From the NCBI GenBank assembly GCA_963576735.1, contig OY755197.1:3236501-3300500 (forward strand): a stretch of DNA of 64,000 bases, written 5' to 3'. This DNA is from Bedellia somnulentella. Its lineage: Eukaryota > Arthropoda > Insecta > Lepidoptera > Bedelliidae. A model generated the notes under the pieces. The model saw only the letters and a list, made by a program, of their open reading frames with translations, was not told where the DNA came from and searched no databases. Position 1 is the stretch's first letter, and each line of letters opens with the position of its first letter. This document shows, one piece after another, positions 1-10,387 of this stretch. Both the position numbers and the translations under genes were made by a program.

Positions 1-133
1 GCCTATTAATAAATCCAATTTGGTGAGCATAATTTTGAAATTCTTAGCCATTCTTCAAATGCACGTCACTTCACAACCAGTTTTCGTGAACGTTTATAAT
101 AAAAAACTGAATTTTGGTCTACATTAAACACCA

Positions 134-378
134 AACCTCTCTGGCTTCGTTTACATCCATCAATCTTTTCATACATGCTCTTTTATTCTTCATACTGCGG
201 ACACCTGCCTTTTTGAGCACGTTTTCTATTTGATCCAAATCTGTCCTCCGAGGTCGTCCTCTACTAACATTACCTTCCACATTGGCGATAAAAAAAGTGT
301 CAAGTACAAAGTGGCGATCGATAGTCTGTGCCTACCCCAATGGAAACTAACGGCGTGAGAATATGTATGTATGTATGT
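134..378. mobile_element. LINE-R 3' fragment with inverted 5' part (twin priming)
   Basis: A 3'-end piece of the RTE-like LINE. Bases 136-285 match the antisense of the LINE C-terminal coding region (compare 22950-23095). Bases 294-378 match the sense strand of the last ~80 bp, ending in GGCGTGAGAATATG and a TATG repeat. The breakpoints are nearly adjacent in the LINE: the inverted part stops at sense GAGAGG and the direct part begins at about TGTCA. The insert is flanked by the perfect 11-bp duplication ATTAAACACCA at 123-133 and 379-389. This is the structure expected from twin priming during target-primed reverse transcription. Confidence 0.88.
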
Positions 379-484
379 ATTAAACACCAGAAACATAAGA
401 CATATTTTAAGTTCTACTTTTTTTAACACTAAAATGATGTAGTGACCTTAGTGACTAACCTTAATTTAGTTATATTTGCATATT

Positions 485-733
485 ATACATACATACATAT
501 ACTCACGACTATAAATCCCTAGAAGGGGTAGCCTGAGCTAAGGAATTAGAAATTCCTCAGCCACTTTTGGAAAATTGAGTGGGGAAAAGATGGTAAAATA
601 AAGGTTGTTGGTAATGGGTCTCCAACCGCATCGCCCAAAAATCCCTTAAAAACCCCCAATACCGTTAGTCGCCTCTTACGTACATCCACCGGAAGAAATG
701 GGGTAGTGCTATTCTAAGCCGACACTACACAGC
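485..733 (-). mobile_element. SINE-A, full length
   Basis: Reads on the minus strand from GCTGTGTAGTGTCGGC (ending at 733) to the TATG tail at 485. It holds the 5' module, the GCGATGCGGTTGGAGACCC middle and the 3' module GGCTACCCC..GTGAGTATATG. No target duplication was found. Confidence 0.85.
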
Positions 734-1061
734 TACTACAGTGCATATTATGCCACTGATAAATCGATTTAATTCAATGTATTATCATAGTACAACCAAC
801 AACCGTAAACCCTAATAATAGTAAAGTACCTTTTTTGAGCGGTTTTATTTAGCTTACCCCGTTTGTTTTATTCTTTCTTGAGTGAAATTTAGTAATTTAG
901 TTTTCACCCCCTTCCTGTCAACCGGTTAATATTTCTTTTCGGAAGGAAAAGACGTGATGAGCTCGAAGCAAAGAGTGATGAGCTCAAGGCCCGACCACCT
1001 GCGGCCATCAATAATAACTACCTATATATTGGAGGGGTACTGATTTTTCAACATACTCGTA
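734..1061. other. AT-rich stretch, nothing recognised
   Basis: No coding signal or known repeat was seen. A 13-bp motif, GTGATGAGCTC plus two bases, occurs twice in a row near 954-986. Confidence 0.5.
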
Positions 1062-1175
1062 CGTCATAGAACATTTGTCGGAAAGATTGGCTATGTCAGT
1101 CACATGAGAGCACATGAACACACTCTTAATAGCCGGATACCAGAACTTGCTGTGGCCGAAATCGGGCGGGATTGA
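1062..1175 (-). repeat. Interspersed repeat G, copy 1
   Basis: On the minus strand this contains CCGATTTCGGCCAC and, about 60 bp further on, CTCATGTGACTGACATAGCC. The same two blocks, at similar spacing, occur on the plus strand at 21180-21270, so this is a dispersed family. No function can be assigned; a short open frame across it is not convincing as a gene. Confidence 0.6.
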
Positions 1176-1591
1176 TATATGATCTATGTGCAAAATTCCG
1201 AAGTGTTAAAAACAAAAGGGCTTTATAAATATATTGATGCATTATGCAGATCTGCTAGGATCGTACAAGGTAGCGATCCTTAATCTTCGGCTAACCCTGT
1301 AACTGTATCTAAATAAACACTAATTCAAATGAGATACACACAGTTACGACCTTTTATTATTTCAACTGGATAATGGCTACTGTAATTAATTAAATATCAT
1401 TATAAAATACTCAATAGTTCCTACATCACAATAAGTGTGCGCATTAGATTTCATTGGTTCTTTATTTTATTTCAAAAAGGTGATATACTCTTAACTAAAC
1501 GACGTTTTTTTGTTCTCGACAATCACGCGAACGAAGTCGCGGGCACAGCTAGTTGTTCATAAGAATCATGAAACAAACCATTTTGTACCAA
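1176..1591. other. AT-rich stretch with an insect repeat end
   Basis: Mostly featureless. Bases 1517-1556 (ACGCGAACGAAGTCGCGGGC followed by ACAGCTAG) are the terminal sequence of an old dispersed repeat of a type I remember from many insect genomes. Its body is not recognisable. Confidence 0.45.
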
Positions 1592-1604
1592 GTTTCTAGG
1601 TTAA

Positions 1605-1849
1605 TTGCTGTGTAGTGTCGGCTTAGAATAGCACTACCCTATTTCTTCCGGTGGGTGTACGTAAGAGGCGACTAACGGTATTGGGACTATTAAGGAATTT
1701 TTGGGCGATGCGGTTGGAGACCCATCACCGACAACCTTTATCTCACCATCTTTTCCCCACTCAACTTTCCAAAAGTGGCTGAGGAATTTCTAATGCTCAA
1801 CTCTGGCTACCCCTTCTAGGGATTTATAGCCGTGAGTATATGTATGTAT
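1605..1849 (+). mobile_element. SINE-A, reference copy with target duplication
   Basis: Full-length non-coding element of 245 bp. It starts GCTGTGTAGTGTCGGC, where GTAGTG can pair with CACTAC 14 bases later. A middle part follows with GCGATGCGGTTGGAGACCC and a perfect hairpin-type AGGAATT..AATTCCT region in most copies. It ends with CTCTGGCTACCCC, a GGG that can pair with the CCC, GCCGTGAG and a TATATGTATG tail. The perfect 13-bp duplication GTTTCTAGGTTAA lies at 1592-1604 and 1850-1862, which shows target-primed insertion. The first ~85 bp match the 5' end of the LINE at 22852-26370 and the last ~45 bp match its 3' end, so that LINE is the likely source of the machinery. GGTTGGAGACC resembles a Pol III B box but lies too far (~100 bp) from any A box to be convincing. 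Confidence 0.92.
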
Positions 1850-1862
1850 GTTTCTAGGTTAA

Positions 1863-2712
1863 AAAAAATGAGAATTTCTTTAGCAAGTATGGATAGCAGT
1901 TTGGCGACCCGGTGCTGCTCTCTACACTGACTGTTGGTGATGTGTGCGAGATTGCAGCCAATCAGTCATCGGTCAATAGATGGCGGTACTAAATTAAAAT
2001 TCACATGTTTGAATGTGAAAGGGAAAGTGCTTTCTATTATTCTAAGCTAACACAAAAGAAATAAAAAATCGGAAAAAGATTGCGATGCCTGAGATTCGAA
2101 CCTGGGTCTTCCGTTCGATAAGTATTTATTTATTGGGAACTATATTTTCTATCACCAAAATTTATATTTGTCATCAAGTTGTATCATCTAATAAATAGAT
2201 CTATCGCCACGAAATATTTTCGTTCTCAAATAAACAAAAATTGTTCCCAGGTATGAATTATCAAATTAATGTTAATATATGTGTAAAATAAGAGATCGAT
2301 AACCAATAAAATTATATTGCATAACATGAATATAAACTTCGTTCTTATAATAACAGTTTTGTTACTTAAATAATAGCTCTGTGCTCAGAATGGTAGATCT
2401 GTCACCAAATAAATCGATTATCGATCCCTAACTGCGACTCCTTTTTATTTGATATGTTGTCACCAATACAGTAGTAACATTTTATTTCGTTCAGATATTA
2501 AATTAATAGTATTCGTTACCAATTTAATACATCAATTTATAATTTTAATGAAAAAAATATCAAAGGGGCGGAGACAAATTGGCAAATTACAAGAAAGATA
2601 TGTGCAAACATATTATCGGATTAGCCATACGCTTAAAGCTGGCCAACCCCCCACCAGAAGCAAAAAATGTGCTTATGGGCCAGAAAAGAAAAAGGGGGCG
2701 CCCTTTGAAATC
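1863..2712. other. AT-rich stretch, mostly unrecognised
   Basis: A tRNA T-arm-like string (GATTCGAACCTGGG) at 2092-2106 may be the trace of an old tRNA-derived SINE. TTGGTGAC-like motifs recur here and again at 3480-3625, so an unrecognised repeat may span both sides of the SINE-B at 2983. The frame open at 2449-2763 shows no known domain. Confidence 0.4.
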
Positions 2713-2912
2713 CAAACCAGCGCTGATTATTCAGTGATTATTGTTTTTAACAATAAATATTGATTATTTTCACTTTAATTAAGTGTTTTATCTACTATTC
2801 TGCTAGCCATAAGCCAGCTATTTTAAACCAGCGCTGATTGTTCAGTGGTAATTATTTTAAACAATAAATATTGATTATTGACTTTAATTGTTTTATTTAC
2901 TACTCTGCAAAA
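2713..2912 (+). repeat. Tandem duplication, ~113-bp period
   Basis: Two direct copies of a ~85-bp block beginning CCAGCGCTGATT and containing AACAATAAATATTGATTATT, the first from about 2716 and the second from about 2829, with a short spacer between. Non-coding. Confidence 0.7.
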
Positions 2913-2982
2913 AAAAAATATTTAAACATAATTTATACTACCAGTGATGATGACAACCCTAGTTTTTTATTTGCACTTATTA

Positions 2983-3363
2983 GCGACATGATAGTCCAGT
3001 GGGTAGAACACCCGCCCGAAAAACAGAAGGGCGTGAGTTCCAATCCTGGGACGGGCCTACACCAATTTGTCTTTTCTAAAGTCATATGTGTGGTTAATTT
3101 ATCATGGTTGCTAACGGTGAGGGAAAACATCGTGAGGAAACCCACATGGCTGAGTTGTACTTAGTCATGTGACAGTGTATTCGTACAAAAACGGCGATAG
3201 GCCTGCCCCCTATCACGTGAGTACACTGTCTAAGCAAAACGTGGGTACCTTCTCTGGAAACTAGATGGCGCTTGCCATGTGAGTTCAGGAGTATTGGTAC
3301 CTCTGCCAACCCCTTCGGGGATAAACGGCGTGAACGTTTATGTTTATGTTATGTTTTATGTTA
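2983..3363 (+). mobile_element. SINE-B, subfamily 1, full length
   Basis: tRNA-derived head GATAGTCCAGTGGGTAGAAC (A-box-like) and GAGTTCCAATCC (B-box-like). The central domain contains GAAAACATCGTGAGGAAACC. The subfamily 1 tail region has TTCTCTGGAAACTAGATGGC. It ends CTCTGCCAACCCCTTCGGGG..GGCGTGAACG and an ATG-rich tail. CCCCTTCGGGG can fold as a cUUCGg tetraloop hairpin. The same 3' module ends LINE-R and SINE-A. Confidence 0.88.
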
Positions 3364-3635
3364 ATGCAATTTTCTAGTAACATAATATGATTTATTGGTG
3401 ATCTCTTTAAATTAGTTTGCTTAAATACTTATAGGACACACCTATTTATAATACATACAAAAACATTTATTTGGTACTAGACCTTATATCTCAGGATTTT
3501 AGGTGATTTATTGTGGAACTGATTTTGCATTGTTTGGTGACTACATTTTGGTGACAGATCTACTATTTTGAGGACAAACCATATTATTTAAGAAACACAA
3601 AACTAATTAAATTGGTGATAGCTTAAATGATACCC
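3364..3635. other. AT-rich stretch, nothing recognised
   Basis: Contains TTGGTGAC/TTGGTGAT motifs also seen at 2400-2530. No gene or element boundary was seen. Confidence 0.4.
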
Positions 3636-3661
3636 TTATTTATTTATTTATTTATTATTAT
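3636..3661 (-). repeat. 3' tail of the CR1/Jockey-type LINE
   Basis: A short TTTA/TTA run on the plus strand, read as TAAATAAATAAA on the LINE sense strand. It is the simple-repeat tail expected at the 3' end of CR1- and Jockey-group LINEs and marks the insertion point. Confidence 0.75.
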
Positions 3662-4057
3662 TAGGACCTTCAACAAGAAATACATAATTCATTTATAGTT
3701 TTTTACATTGGTATTACGGTAGACAGTATGCATTCTTAATTATAGAAGGCCACAGCATTCTCTGGAAAACATGTACAAAAATTCATTATTCCCTAATTCC
3801 CTATTATTAACATAACTTACAACATTAAATCCTTAACCTAACTTAAACCTAGACTTAAACTAAAACTATGCGGAACCTGAGTAAACAACCGTTACAACAC
3901 CTATAAAATACATTTAATGTTGACTACAAAAGAGACCACTTTATAATACAATAAATCAAATTGTTAATTAACCTGCGCGGGTATCCTAACCATAACTAAC
4001 ATTATTACTGATAAAGAAATATAAACTTAAATTAAAAGAGATTCAGAGAGTACATTA

Positions 4058-5308
4058 TTACTGAAGATTTACACTTTTCAAACAACAACGCTTAATGTTA
4101 ACCGTGTCATCGCCACAAATATCGATTTCATCTCTTAGCTGATTCAAGGCTCTCGTCGCTCTGTTTAATGGAGAGTTGAAACCAAGATTAGTCCTAGCCA
4201 ATGTTTGTTTAAAGGGCACAATTGCATGCCTCTGACGCCTGCACGGGGCATTGAAATTAATTTGACCTAACAATTGGGGACAGTCAATATTGTTGCGAAT
4301 AATGTTGACAACAAACATATTGCTCAGCATTTCACGGCGATCGTGAAGGGACGTCATTTTAAAGTGACTCAGCCTATCATTATATGATGCAAGAGATTTA
4401 GCCTTACCACAAGAATAAGATAGGTGATACAGAAATCTTTTTTGAAGCCTTTCTATTCTTAGTGAGTGCACGTTGTAATAGGGATTCCAGACCACACTGC
4501 CGTATTCCAAGATGCTTCTAACTAACGAGTTGAACAGTGCTATCTTGGTATGATTATTCTTGAAACACTTGGTGTTTCTAAGGACAAATCCAAGACACTT
4601 TGACGCTTTACCAATAACGTTATCAAAATGTTTGATAAAAGTAAGCTTGCTATCAAAGGTAACACCAAGATCGCGAATAAGCTCAACTTTTTCCAGTTTC
4701 TCATTCTCGATTACATAGTTGCCCTCCAACACTTTATGTTTCCTTGTAAACGACACCGAAAAGCACTTCCTGGCATTAAGTATCATTTTATTTTTAAAAC
4801 ACCATGAGCTTAGTCGATTAAGATCCTGTTGCAAAAGATTTGAGTCGGCAACAGAAGAAATCTCTCTGGAGATCTTTAGGTCATCAGCAAACAAGTATGA
4901 ATCGCAATACCAAAAGCAGTCTAGGACATCGTTTACAAATAGGTTGAACAATAGTGGACCGAGGTGCGAGCCCTGAGGAACACCTGAATTAACTAAAAAT
5001 GAGAATGAGTTACTACTATTAAATACAACTCTGGCCATTCGGTCTGAAAGGTATGACCGAAGCCATACCAACAAAAAGTCTGATACACCCAAGCTCTCTA
5101 ACTTTTCCAAAAGTATAACATGGTTGACCCTATCAAAAGCCTTGCTGAAATCGGTGTATATGCAATCTATTTGTCCACCCTTATCGACCACTGCACAAAG
5201 CTTTTCCAGGTGTGAAACTAAGTTAGTCGTTGTTGAGCGTTTTTTAACAAAACCATGCTGTGACTCCGATATAAACCGTTCTGCGTCTAAAATTAAGTGC
5301 TCGTATAT
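4058..5308 (-). pseudogene. LINE ORF2, reverse transcriptase core and C-terminus
   Basis: Second part of the CR1/Jockey-type ORF2, open without a stop from just after the frameshift near 5308 to the stop at 4058. It shows the RT palm motifs in order: TDFSKAFDRVNH (with the first catalytic aspartate), SGVPQGSHLGPLLFNLFVND, then FADDLKI, the F-A-D-D catalytic box. After these come the thumb-like region with LGVTFDSKLTF and a long C-terminal part with SILEYGSVVWNP, typical of this group. The enzyme would copy the element RNA at a nicked chromosomal target. Because it is out of frame with the upstream endonuclease part, no complete protein can be made from this copy. Confidence 0.9.
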
Positions 5309-6930
5309 ATAAGACTTTCAAATAATTTAGCGAATTGCGAAAGTATGCAGATTGGTCTGTAGTCCCTGACATCACTAGCATCTCCACTCTTGAAAATTGG
5401 GACAACCTTAGTAATTTTCCAATCAGTAGGAAATATACCTGTATCAATAGACTTTGTATAAATAATATATAAAGGAGTCACAAGATTGCTAGCGCATTTA
5501 ACCAGGAAAAGAGGGGGGATACTATCTGGACCGGCACCTTTGTACAAGGAGAGTCTTTTTATTTTTTGGAGTATCTTGTCTTTAGAAATAAATTTGTGCA
5601 TCGGTTTGCCGGGTAATACAGTCACTGGGGGATATTTTTGACACGCGTTAGAGCAATCGTAAGTTAGAGAAAAATGTTCTGCAAATAAATCTGCTATTTG
5701 TTCATTATTTGAAGCTTTCTTATCTCGGAACTTCATCGATTCCGGGTAATCATTACGAAGTGTTTTCTTCTGTTTAATGAAAGACCAAAAATATTTCGGA
5801 TTCTTTCGGATGCTAATTTCTATACGGGCTATGTAATCGTTGTAACAAGATTTTGATAAGTGGTCACAACTTTTTTTGAGAGACTCAAAGGCAAGCTCAT
5901 CAAGTGGATTTGCGTACTTTTTAAACCTAGTTCTTACTTTATTTTTTTCTTTTAATAATTTTATTAGATCTTTAGAGAACCAGGCAGGATAACATTTGAC
6001 AATCTTTTGAGTTTTAGGTATATGTTTTTCAATGAGGTCATTTAAAATAGTGTAAAACTCTTTAAGCATTAAGTTGACATCATCCATGAGGCCTAATCTG
6101 TCATCCCAATCAATTTTATCAAGTTCTTGCACTATAACTGAGTAATCTGCTTTAAAAAAGTTCGGTCTTACTGAATCTGCAGGTTTAATAGATTTGAGCT
6201 GTGAAATACTAAGAGTAACCTCTAGGGGAGGATGCAATGGGTCAATACGGCTGATTATCTCGGCAGCATTTTCTACGTGAATGGTCCTTATATTGGACAG
6301 AATTAAGTCCAAAATTCTATTTTGATTGTTTTGAATAGTGTTGAATTGCTCTAAGTCATTGACAGACATACAATCAATTAGGGTTTGCGCCAACAGAGAA
6401 TTATTGTGGTCCGCGCTTGCATGTGAACGATTTGAGATTTGGGGCCAAGAAATAGAACTAAGGTTAAAATCACCAATTACCATAATTTTGTCAAGCAGCG
6501 TTGCATGCTTGTTAAGATTATCAATAAAGTGGTTAAGAATGTGCTTCTGAAGAGGCGGGGGCAGATAAACTGCGCAAATATTGATAGACTCTTTTTTCTT
6601 TTTACCACCTTGTCCTTCAACGCATACCCAAAGATCTTCACAATCACTTTCAACATCAAACATTCGGAATGACTTATATTTCTTAAGAACGGCAATTAAC
6701 ACCCCTCCTCCTTTTTTGCAACCATGGAATCCGCTGCTTTCTCGATCGCGCCTGTAAACTGCATACCTATCATCAAAGAACTCTGAAGAAATTATATTAG
6801 AATCAGCCCAAGTTTCAGTCAATACTATAATGTCATAAGAAGTACAGCATATATTTTGCCAGATATCATGAACCTTAGTCCGAACACCCCGGACATTCTG
6901 ATAATAAATTGATAGACAATTGAATTTTAC
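5293..6930 (-). pseudogene. LINE ORF2, AP endonuclease and N-terminal RT
   Basis: First part of ORF2. The frame is open from about 6930, upstream of the first ATG, so the true start is not certain. It begins with YYQNVRG and YDIIVLTETWADSN, the start of an APE-type endonuclease, then GDFNLSSISWP and LDLILSN, then a DPLHPPL box that stands where other families have the SDH motif. A basic linker with KYFWSFIK precedes the RT entry, with YKGAGPDSIPPLFLVKCA, VVPIFKSGD and YRPICILSQFAKLFESL. The frame ends early at 5293 because of an extra TA in an ATATATA run near 5306-5312, after which the RT continues in the next frame (4058-5308). The protein would nick the target and start reverse transcription. 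It is inactive here. Confidence 0.88.
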
Positions 6931-6983
6931 ATAGAATTACTATCTTTTGGTCTCAGTGCAGTGTAATACAAACAGATCAAGAA

Positions 6984-7104
6984 TTGATATCGGCTGATTT
7001 ACTCTGGTCCCGCTTTCCTTTACTAGTAGAAACGTTTTCTAGATTATCCAGTGTATTTGTACTTTTAACTAAGATGTATGGGGAATCGTTGTCCTTTCGC
7101 AGAA
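6984..7104 (-). pseudogene. LINE ORF1, C-terminal end only
   Basis: Minus-strand frame of about 39 codons ending in a stop at about 6984, with the segments LRKDNDSPYILVKS and SKGKRDQSKSADINS. The place just upstream of ORF2 and the hydrophilic, serine- and lysine-rich end fit the C-terminus of a CR1/Jockey ORF1 nucleic-acid-binding protein. The rest was lost by 5' truncation at insertion. An A run follows at 7103-7113. Confidence 0.6.
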
Positions 7105-7194
7105 AAAAAAAAAGGATTAACCAAATGGTATCCCGCTACGCCACGGAGACGTAAGAGTTGGTGTCAAAATTTTTATAACTTATATATCTAGTAG

Positions 7195-7570
7195 TCATAC
7201 TATTGACAAACAATTAAACATTTATTTTGATGAAAATGGATGAAACCTTTATCTGTTCCAAAAAGACTAATAATGAAGGGTTTGATAAAGTCGTTTGATG
7301 AAAAAATTAATCGTGTAAATATGGGGAGCCATATAAAAGTTATGTGTTTTGATGTTCCTGTAGGAACCCTTGCAAAATCCGGGATAAATGATGATCTTAT
7401 ATGTTGGCCAGGTGTATAAGCTACATTCATGCCAAATTTGATCAAGATCCGTCCGGTATAATTATCGTGATGACCGGGCATACAGACAAACAGACATTGT
7501 TTTCATAAAACACAAATTTGGCTTCAGTATCGAAAATAAAACATATTCCACCGGTTTTTTTCTTTAATGT
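7195..7570 (+). repeat. Old insect-type interspersed repeat
   Basis: Contains GCCAAATTTGATCAAGATCC followed by ACAGACAAACAGACATTG. This phrase, close to the end of the repeat at 19232-20028 (GTGCCAAGTTTCGTTAAAAT with a CAGA run), is a common terminal pattern of degenerate repeats in insects. The family cannot be named from sequence alone. Confidence 0.5.
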
Positions 7571-8481
7571 ACAGTTTTGACCTTGGTATAGTCTTATTAT
7601 AGTATGGATAGATAATTATTATTTCTTAGCTTCTATGTAAGATAAGTGATTTTATATTTATTCATCAATGATCCCAAATCACACACAAAAATTTCTTGGT
7701 TAAGGAGGTTATTTTACTATTTAGTTATAAAACTATTATAATTAGATTTAAAAACGTTAAAAAATAGGAAAATTAGTAAAATAAAAAAAAACGCACTCAT
7801 TACGAGATACTCACACTTATTTTCCCAAATTTTTATACTTATGCCTTTAGTATTTGTAAATTATGACTATGCTAACATTCCCCGCTCTACCAAATGAACC
7901 AAATAAATGAAAGTAAAGTTTGTTAAGTTAAAACTACACGGGGCTAAGCAAACACCTGCGGTCGGGTCTAATGATAATTACTAACATAAAGCCCGATTAT
8001 CTGGGACGGAACCCGCGCACAAAGGGTTTATTTATTAATTTCCCGCTCAAGGAGGTGGGTTAGAATAACTCACAAAGGATCCCCACTTGTGGCTGTTTGC
8101 ACTTTAATTTATTATCTGTTCAATTTTGGTGCAGCGGGAATAAGAAATGTTGAATAGAGTACGGTTTCTTGGGAGATATCTTTAGATAAAGGTTTTTCTT
8201 ATACTAGTGTACATTCTTGTAGAATAGTTTCGTAAAACACAGAAATGTTTACTCTTGTCTGTGAATCAAATAAAGGGATAGGTAGACCTAGAAATTTCAC
8301 AGACAAACAACTTTAAAGTCTTGTAGAAAATAAATTAAATTAAAAAGTATGTTTTCCAACACTCCAAACTCTGTGTTTCATCATCTATTTCCCACTTGAT
8401 AAATTAATATGAATGAAAAATATCAAACATAAATCTCGTGTAACTTATTTTTATGGTTTTACTCGTAAATACTTACTTATA
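7571..8481. other. AT-rich stretch, nothing recognised
   Basis: No open frame or repeat was recognised. Bases 7940-8110 are less AT-rich (GGTCGGGTC, GGGACGGAACCCGCGC), but no gene is supported. Confidence 0.4.
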
Positions 8482-8605
8482 ATCACGCTCATTATTCCCA
8501 ATGGGGTAGGCAGACACTATCGATCGCCACGTAGCACGATCTGGCCAAATTTTCTTTCCTTCCCTTACGTTCATTATTCTTCTCGTACATGCTCTTTTAT
8601 TAATG
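8482..8605 (-). mobile_element. LINE-R 3' fragment
   Basis: Antisense of the LINE-R C-terminal codons and 3' module: ATTCCCAATGGGGTAGGCAG, then ATCGATCGCCAC, then CATGCTCTTTTATT, as at 22880-23000. Truncated at the 5' side. Confidence 0.75.
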
Positions 8606-8678
8606 TATATGTATTTAACACATGTACGGATATTTCACACAATAGATTGCTGCTAAATATCCGCTCCCATATGATAAC

Positions 8679-8820
8679 TTCACTGGGTGAATGTAAATCA
8701 ACTGTCCAAGTGTCATAGTAAACAATAAGACATCCTGAATTGTACGAATAATACAAGAGCTATATCGTCGAATCAGAGATTAAGTTGTCCTTGTCGGTAA
8801 ATTAATCAAACTGAGTTAAT
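8679..8820 (+). repeat. Direct repeat H, left copy
   Basis: About 142 bp with roughly 88 percent identity by eye to 10388-10528. Shared blocks include GTAAATCAACTGTCCAAG and AATCAGAGATTAAGTTGTCC. The two copies flank the SINE-B plus mariner block. Confidence 0.8.
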
Positions 8821-8847
8821 ACTCAAGTTAATTCGAGAGCGTAGAAA

Positions 8848-9067
8848 ACCGAAGGAGTTGGCAAAGCTACTTATACTTCCAAGGTTCACGTGACATTGCT
8901 ACCCGGTGGTCAGAGTACCCACGTTTTGTTTGGACAGGTGTACTCACGTGATAGGGGGCATTCCTATTGCCTTTTTTTACAAATACACTGTAATAAATAC
9001 ACGGCAATATAACTCACGATGTTTCCCCTCACCGTTAGCAGCCATCAGAAATTGATAACACATATGA
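8848..9067 (-). mobile_element. SINE-B, 3' part, cut by mariner
   Basis: Minus-strand SINE-B: CCGAAGGAGTTGGCAAAG, then GAGTACCCACGTTTTG, CTCACGTGATAGGGGGC and CACCGTTAGCAGCC. The copy is diverged. It stops at about 9067 where the mariner begins and does not resume on the other side, so its tRNA head was already missing. Confidence 0.75.
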
Positions 9068-9069
9068 TA

Positions 9070-9100
9070 CGAGGGGCATGCCATTAGAAGTTAGATTCTC
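9070..9100 (+). repeat. mariner left terminal inverted repeat
   Basis: CGAGGGGCATGCCATTAGAA and the following 11 bases. It is the inverted counterpart of 10354-10384 and would be the transposase binding site. Confidence 0.88.
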
Positions 9101-9253
9101 TTTTCTCATTTTATTGACACTGGCAAGCTATACACCATCTTATAGGCTGGTTTTTTATTGATATATTTGAATATAGAACACACTTCTTTTATTTATTTTT
9201 TATTTGAATGAGCATCATTTATCCGAGAATCTGGCGGGAATTCACTTGCAACA

Positions 9254-10230
9254 ATGGCGCTCAGTCGACGTGATTGTCGCTTATTATTATTGATTGTCAT
9301 TTATTATGACTTTAAACAAGGTTTCAAGCCTCAAGAAGGTTTTGAACTTTTGGCTTCTACTTTTGGTGATTCTGCTTGTTCCCGAGCAACACTATTCAAT
9401 TGGTTTGCTGAATTTAAAAGAGGACGGGGATATCTCGAAGATGAAGCGAAGACAGGACGGCCGCCAACCGCGGTCACGCAATAAAACGTTTGTGCAGTCG
9501 AAAAACTTATTCGCGAAAACCGACGAATTACATATGTAGAGCTAGAACGAGAACTAGGAATTGGATCAGCAGCAATGCAAACCATAATTCACGACCACCT
9601 TTCTCTCCGTAAACGTTGTTCGAGATGGGTGCCGCACTAACTTACCGATGAACAGAAAGACCGTGGGGTGGATTGGTGCCTCATGATAGATAAATTCAAC
9701 GGAGGCGAGAAAAATCGTATATGATATACTGATTGTTGACGAAACATGGCTATATAATTATGATCCCGAATCAAAGCGGCAGTCGACTGTATGGTGCTAT
9801 AAGACGAGCCAACTCCAGCGAAATGTCGCCGTGCCCGAAGCACACAGAAACAAATGGTCGCCTCGTTTTTCTGAAAAAGGGGCATATTGCTACTGTTGAA
9901 CTAGAGAATGAGAGAAAGGTGAACTCCGAATGGTATGTGACAGTTTGTGCTCCAACAGTAATATCAGCTTGGTGTGACAAGCGACCGAAGTCAGGAATCG
10001 GGCACCTTCTCTGGCACCACGACAATGCGTCGCCGCACACGTCTGCCAGAACACTAGACTTTTTCAACTCGAAAAATGTGTCAATTCTCCCTCACCCGCC
10101 ATATTCCCCCGACCCGTTTCCAAAAATCAAAGAAAAACTTAAAGGGAAGAGGTTTGGAAGCAAACAAGATGCGCTGGTTGCCTATAATTTCGAGATTACT
10201 GAGGTATTTAGATACCTCAGAAATTTCGAA
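9254..10230 (+). pseudogene. mariner transposase remnant (DD34D), frameshifted
   Basis: Starts at ATG 9254 with an N-terminal helix-turn-helix region (CSRATLFNWFAEFKRGRG, then EDEAKTGRPPT). It is stopped at 9482 and continues in other frames with LIRENRRITY, then WVPH followed by a stop and LTDEQKD, the mariner WVPHEL-type signature damaged by a nonsense change. The first catalytic block VDETWLYNYDPESKRQS lies near 9735-9785. From about 9800 the frame is open again to HHDNASPHTSARTLDFF, which holds the second catalytic aspartate. PHPPYSPDPFPKIKEKL follows. Known mariners have several residues between SPD and FPK, including the third catalytic aspartate; these are deleted here. Several frameshifts plus this deletion make it inactive. 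Confidence 0.9.
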
Positions 10231-10353
10231 ATTCGAAGAGTGGTGACAGGTATTTTCCAATTGGTTCAGACGTATGGAAAAGTGTATATGTGCTCAGGGT
10301 GAATACTTCGAAAAGATCGATACTTGTAATAAAGAACAAATTTTATAATTTTT

Positions 10354-10384
10354 GAGTATCTAGTTTCTTTTGGCATGCCCCTCG
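10354..10384 (-). repeat. mariner right terminal inverted repeat
   Basis: Ends TTGGCATGCCCCTCG, the inverted partner of 9070-9100, followed by TA. Confidence 0.88.
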
Positions 10385-10387
10385 TAT

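Larger units (their letters stand above)
3636..7122 (-). mobile_element. CR1/Jockey-type LINE, nearly complete ORF2, 5'-truncated in ORF1
   Basis: Minus-strand non-LTR retrotransposon. From its 5' end it holds the last ~39 codons of an ORF1, a complete endonuclease-reverse transcriptase ORF2, a ~400-bp 3' UTR and a TAAA-type tail (3636-3661). The flanks AAATGATACCC (3625-3635) and AAATGGTATCCC (7123-7134) may be a target duplication that has diverged, which would put the 5' end at 7122. The clade is inferred from the YYQNVRG and LTETW start of the endonuclease, the TDFSKAFD and FADD motifs and the simple-repeat tail. Only one reading-frame lesion is visible in ORF2, so this insertion is fairly young compared with the other LINE pieces here. 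Confidence 0.9.
9070..10384 (+). mobile_element. mariner (Tc1/mariner) DNA transposon, inactive
   Basis: A 1315-bp element with ~31-bp terminal inverted repeats starting CGAGGGGCATGCC at 9070 and ending GGCATGCCCCTCG at 10384. By eye there are about five mismatches between the two. TA dinucleotides at 9068-9069 and 10385-10386 are the expected TA target duplication. Length, TIR length and the enclosed transposase remnant all fit mariner. The subfamily was not assigned. Confidence 0.93.

Noticed and set aside
1605..1849. Pol III B box (GGTTGGAGACC) in SINE-A
   Set aside because: One B-box-like string matches well, but the nearest A-box-like string is weak and about 100 bp away, and the 5' module comes from LINE-R instead.
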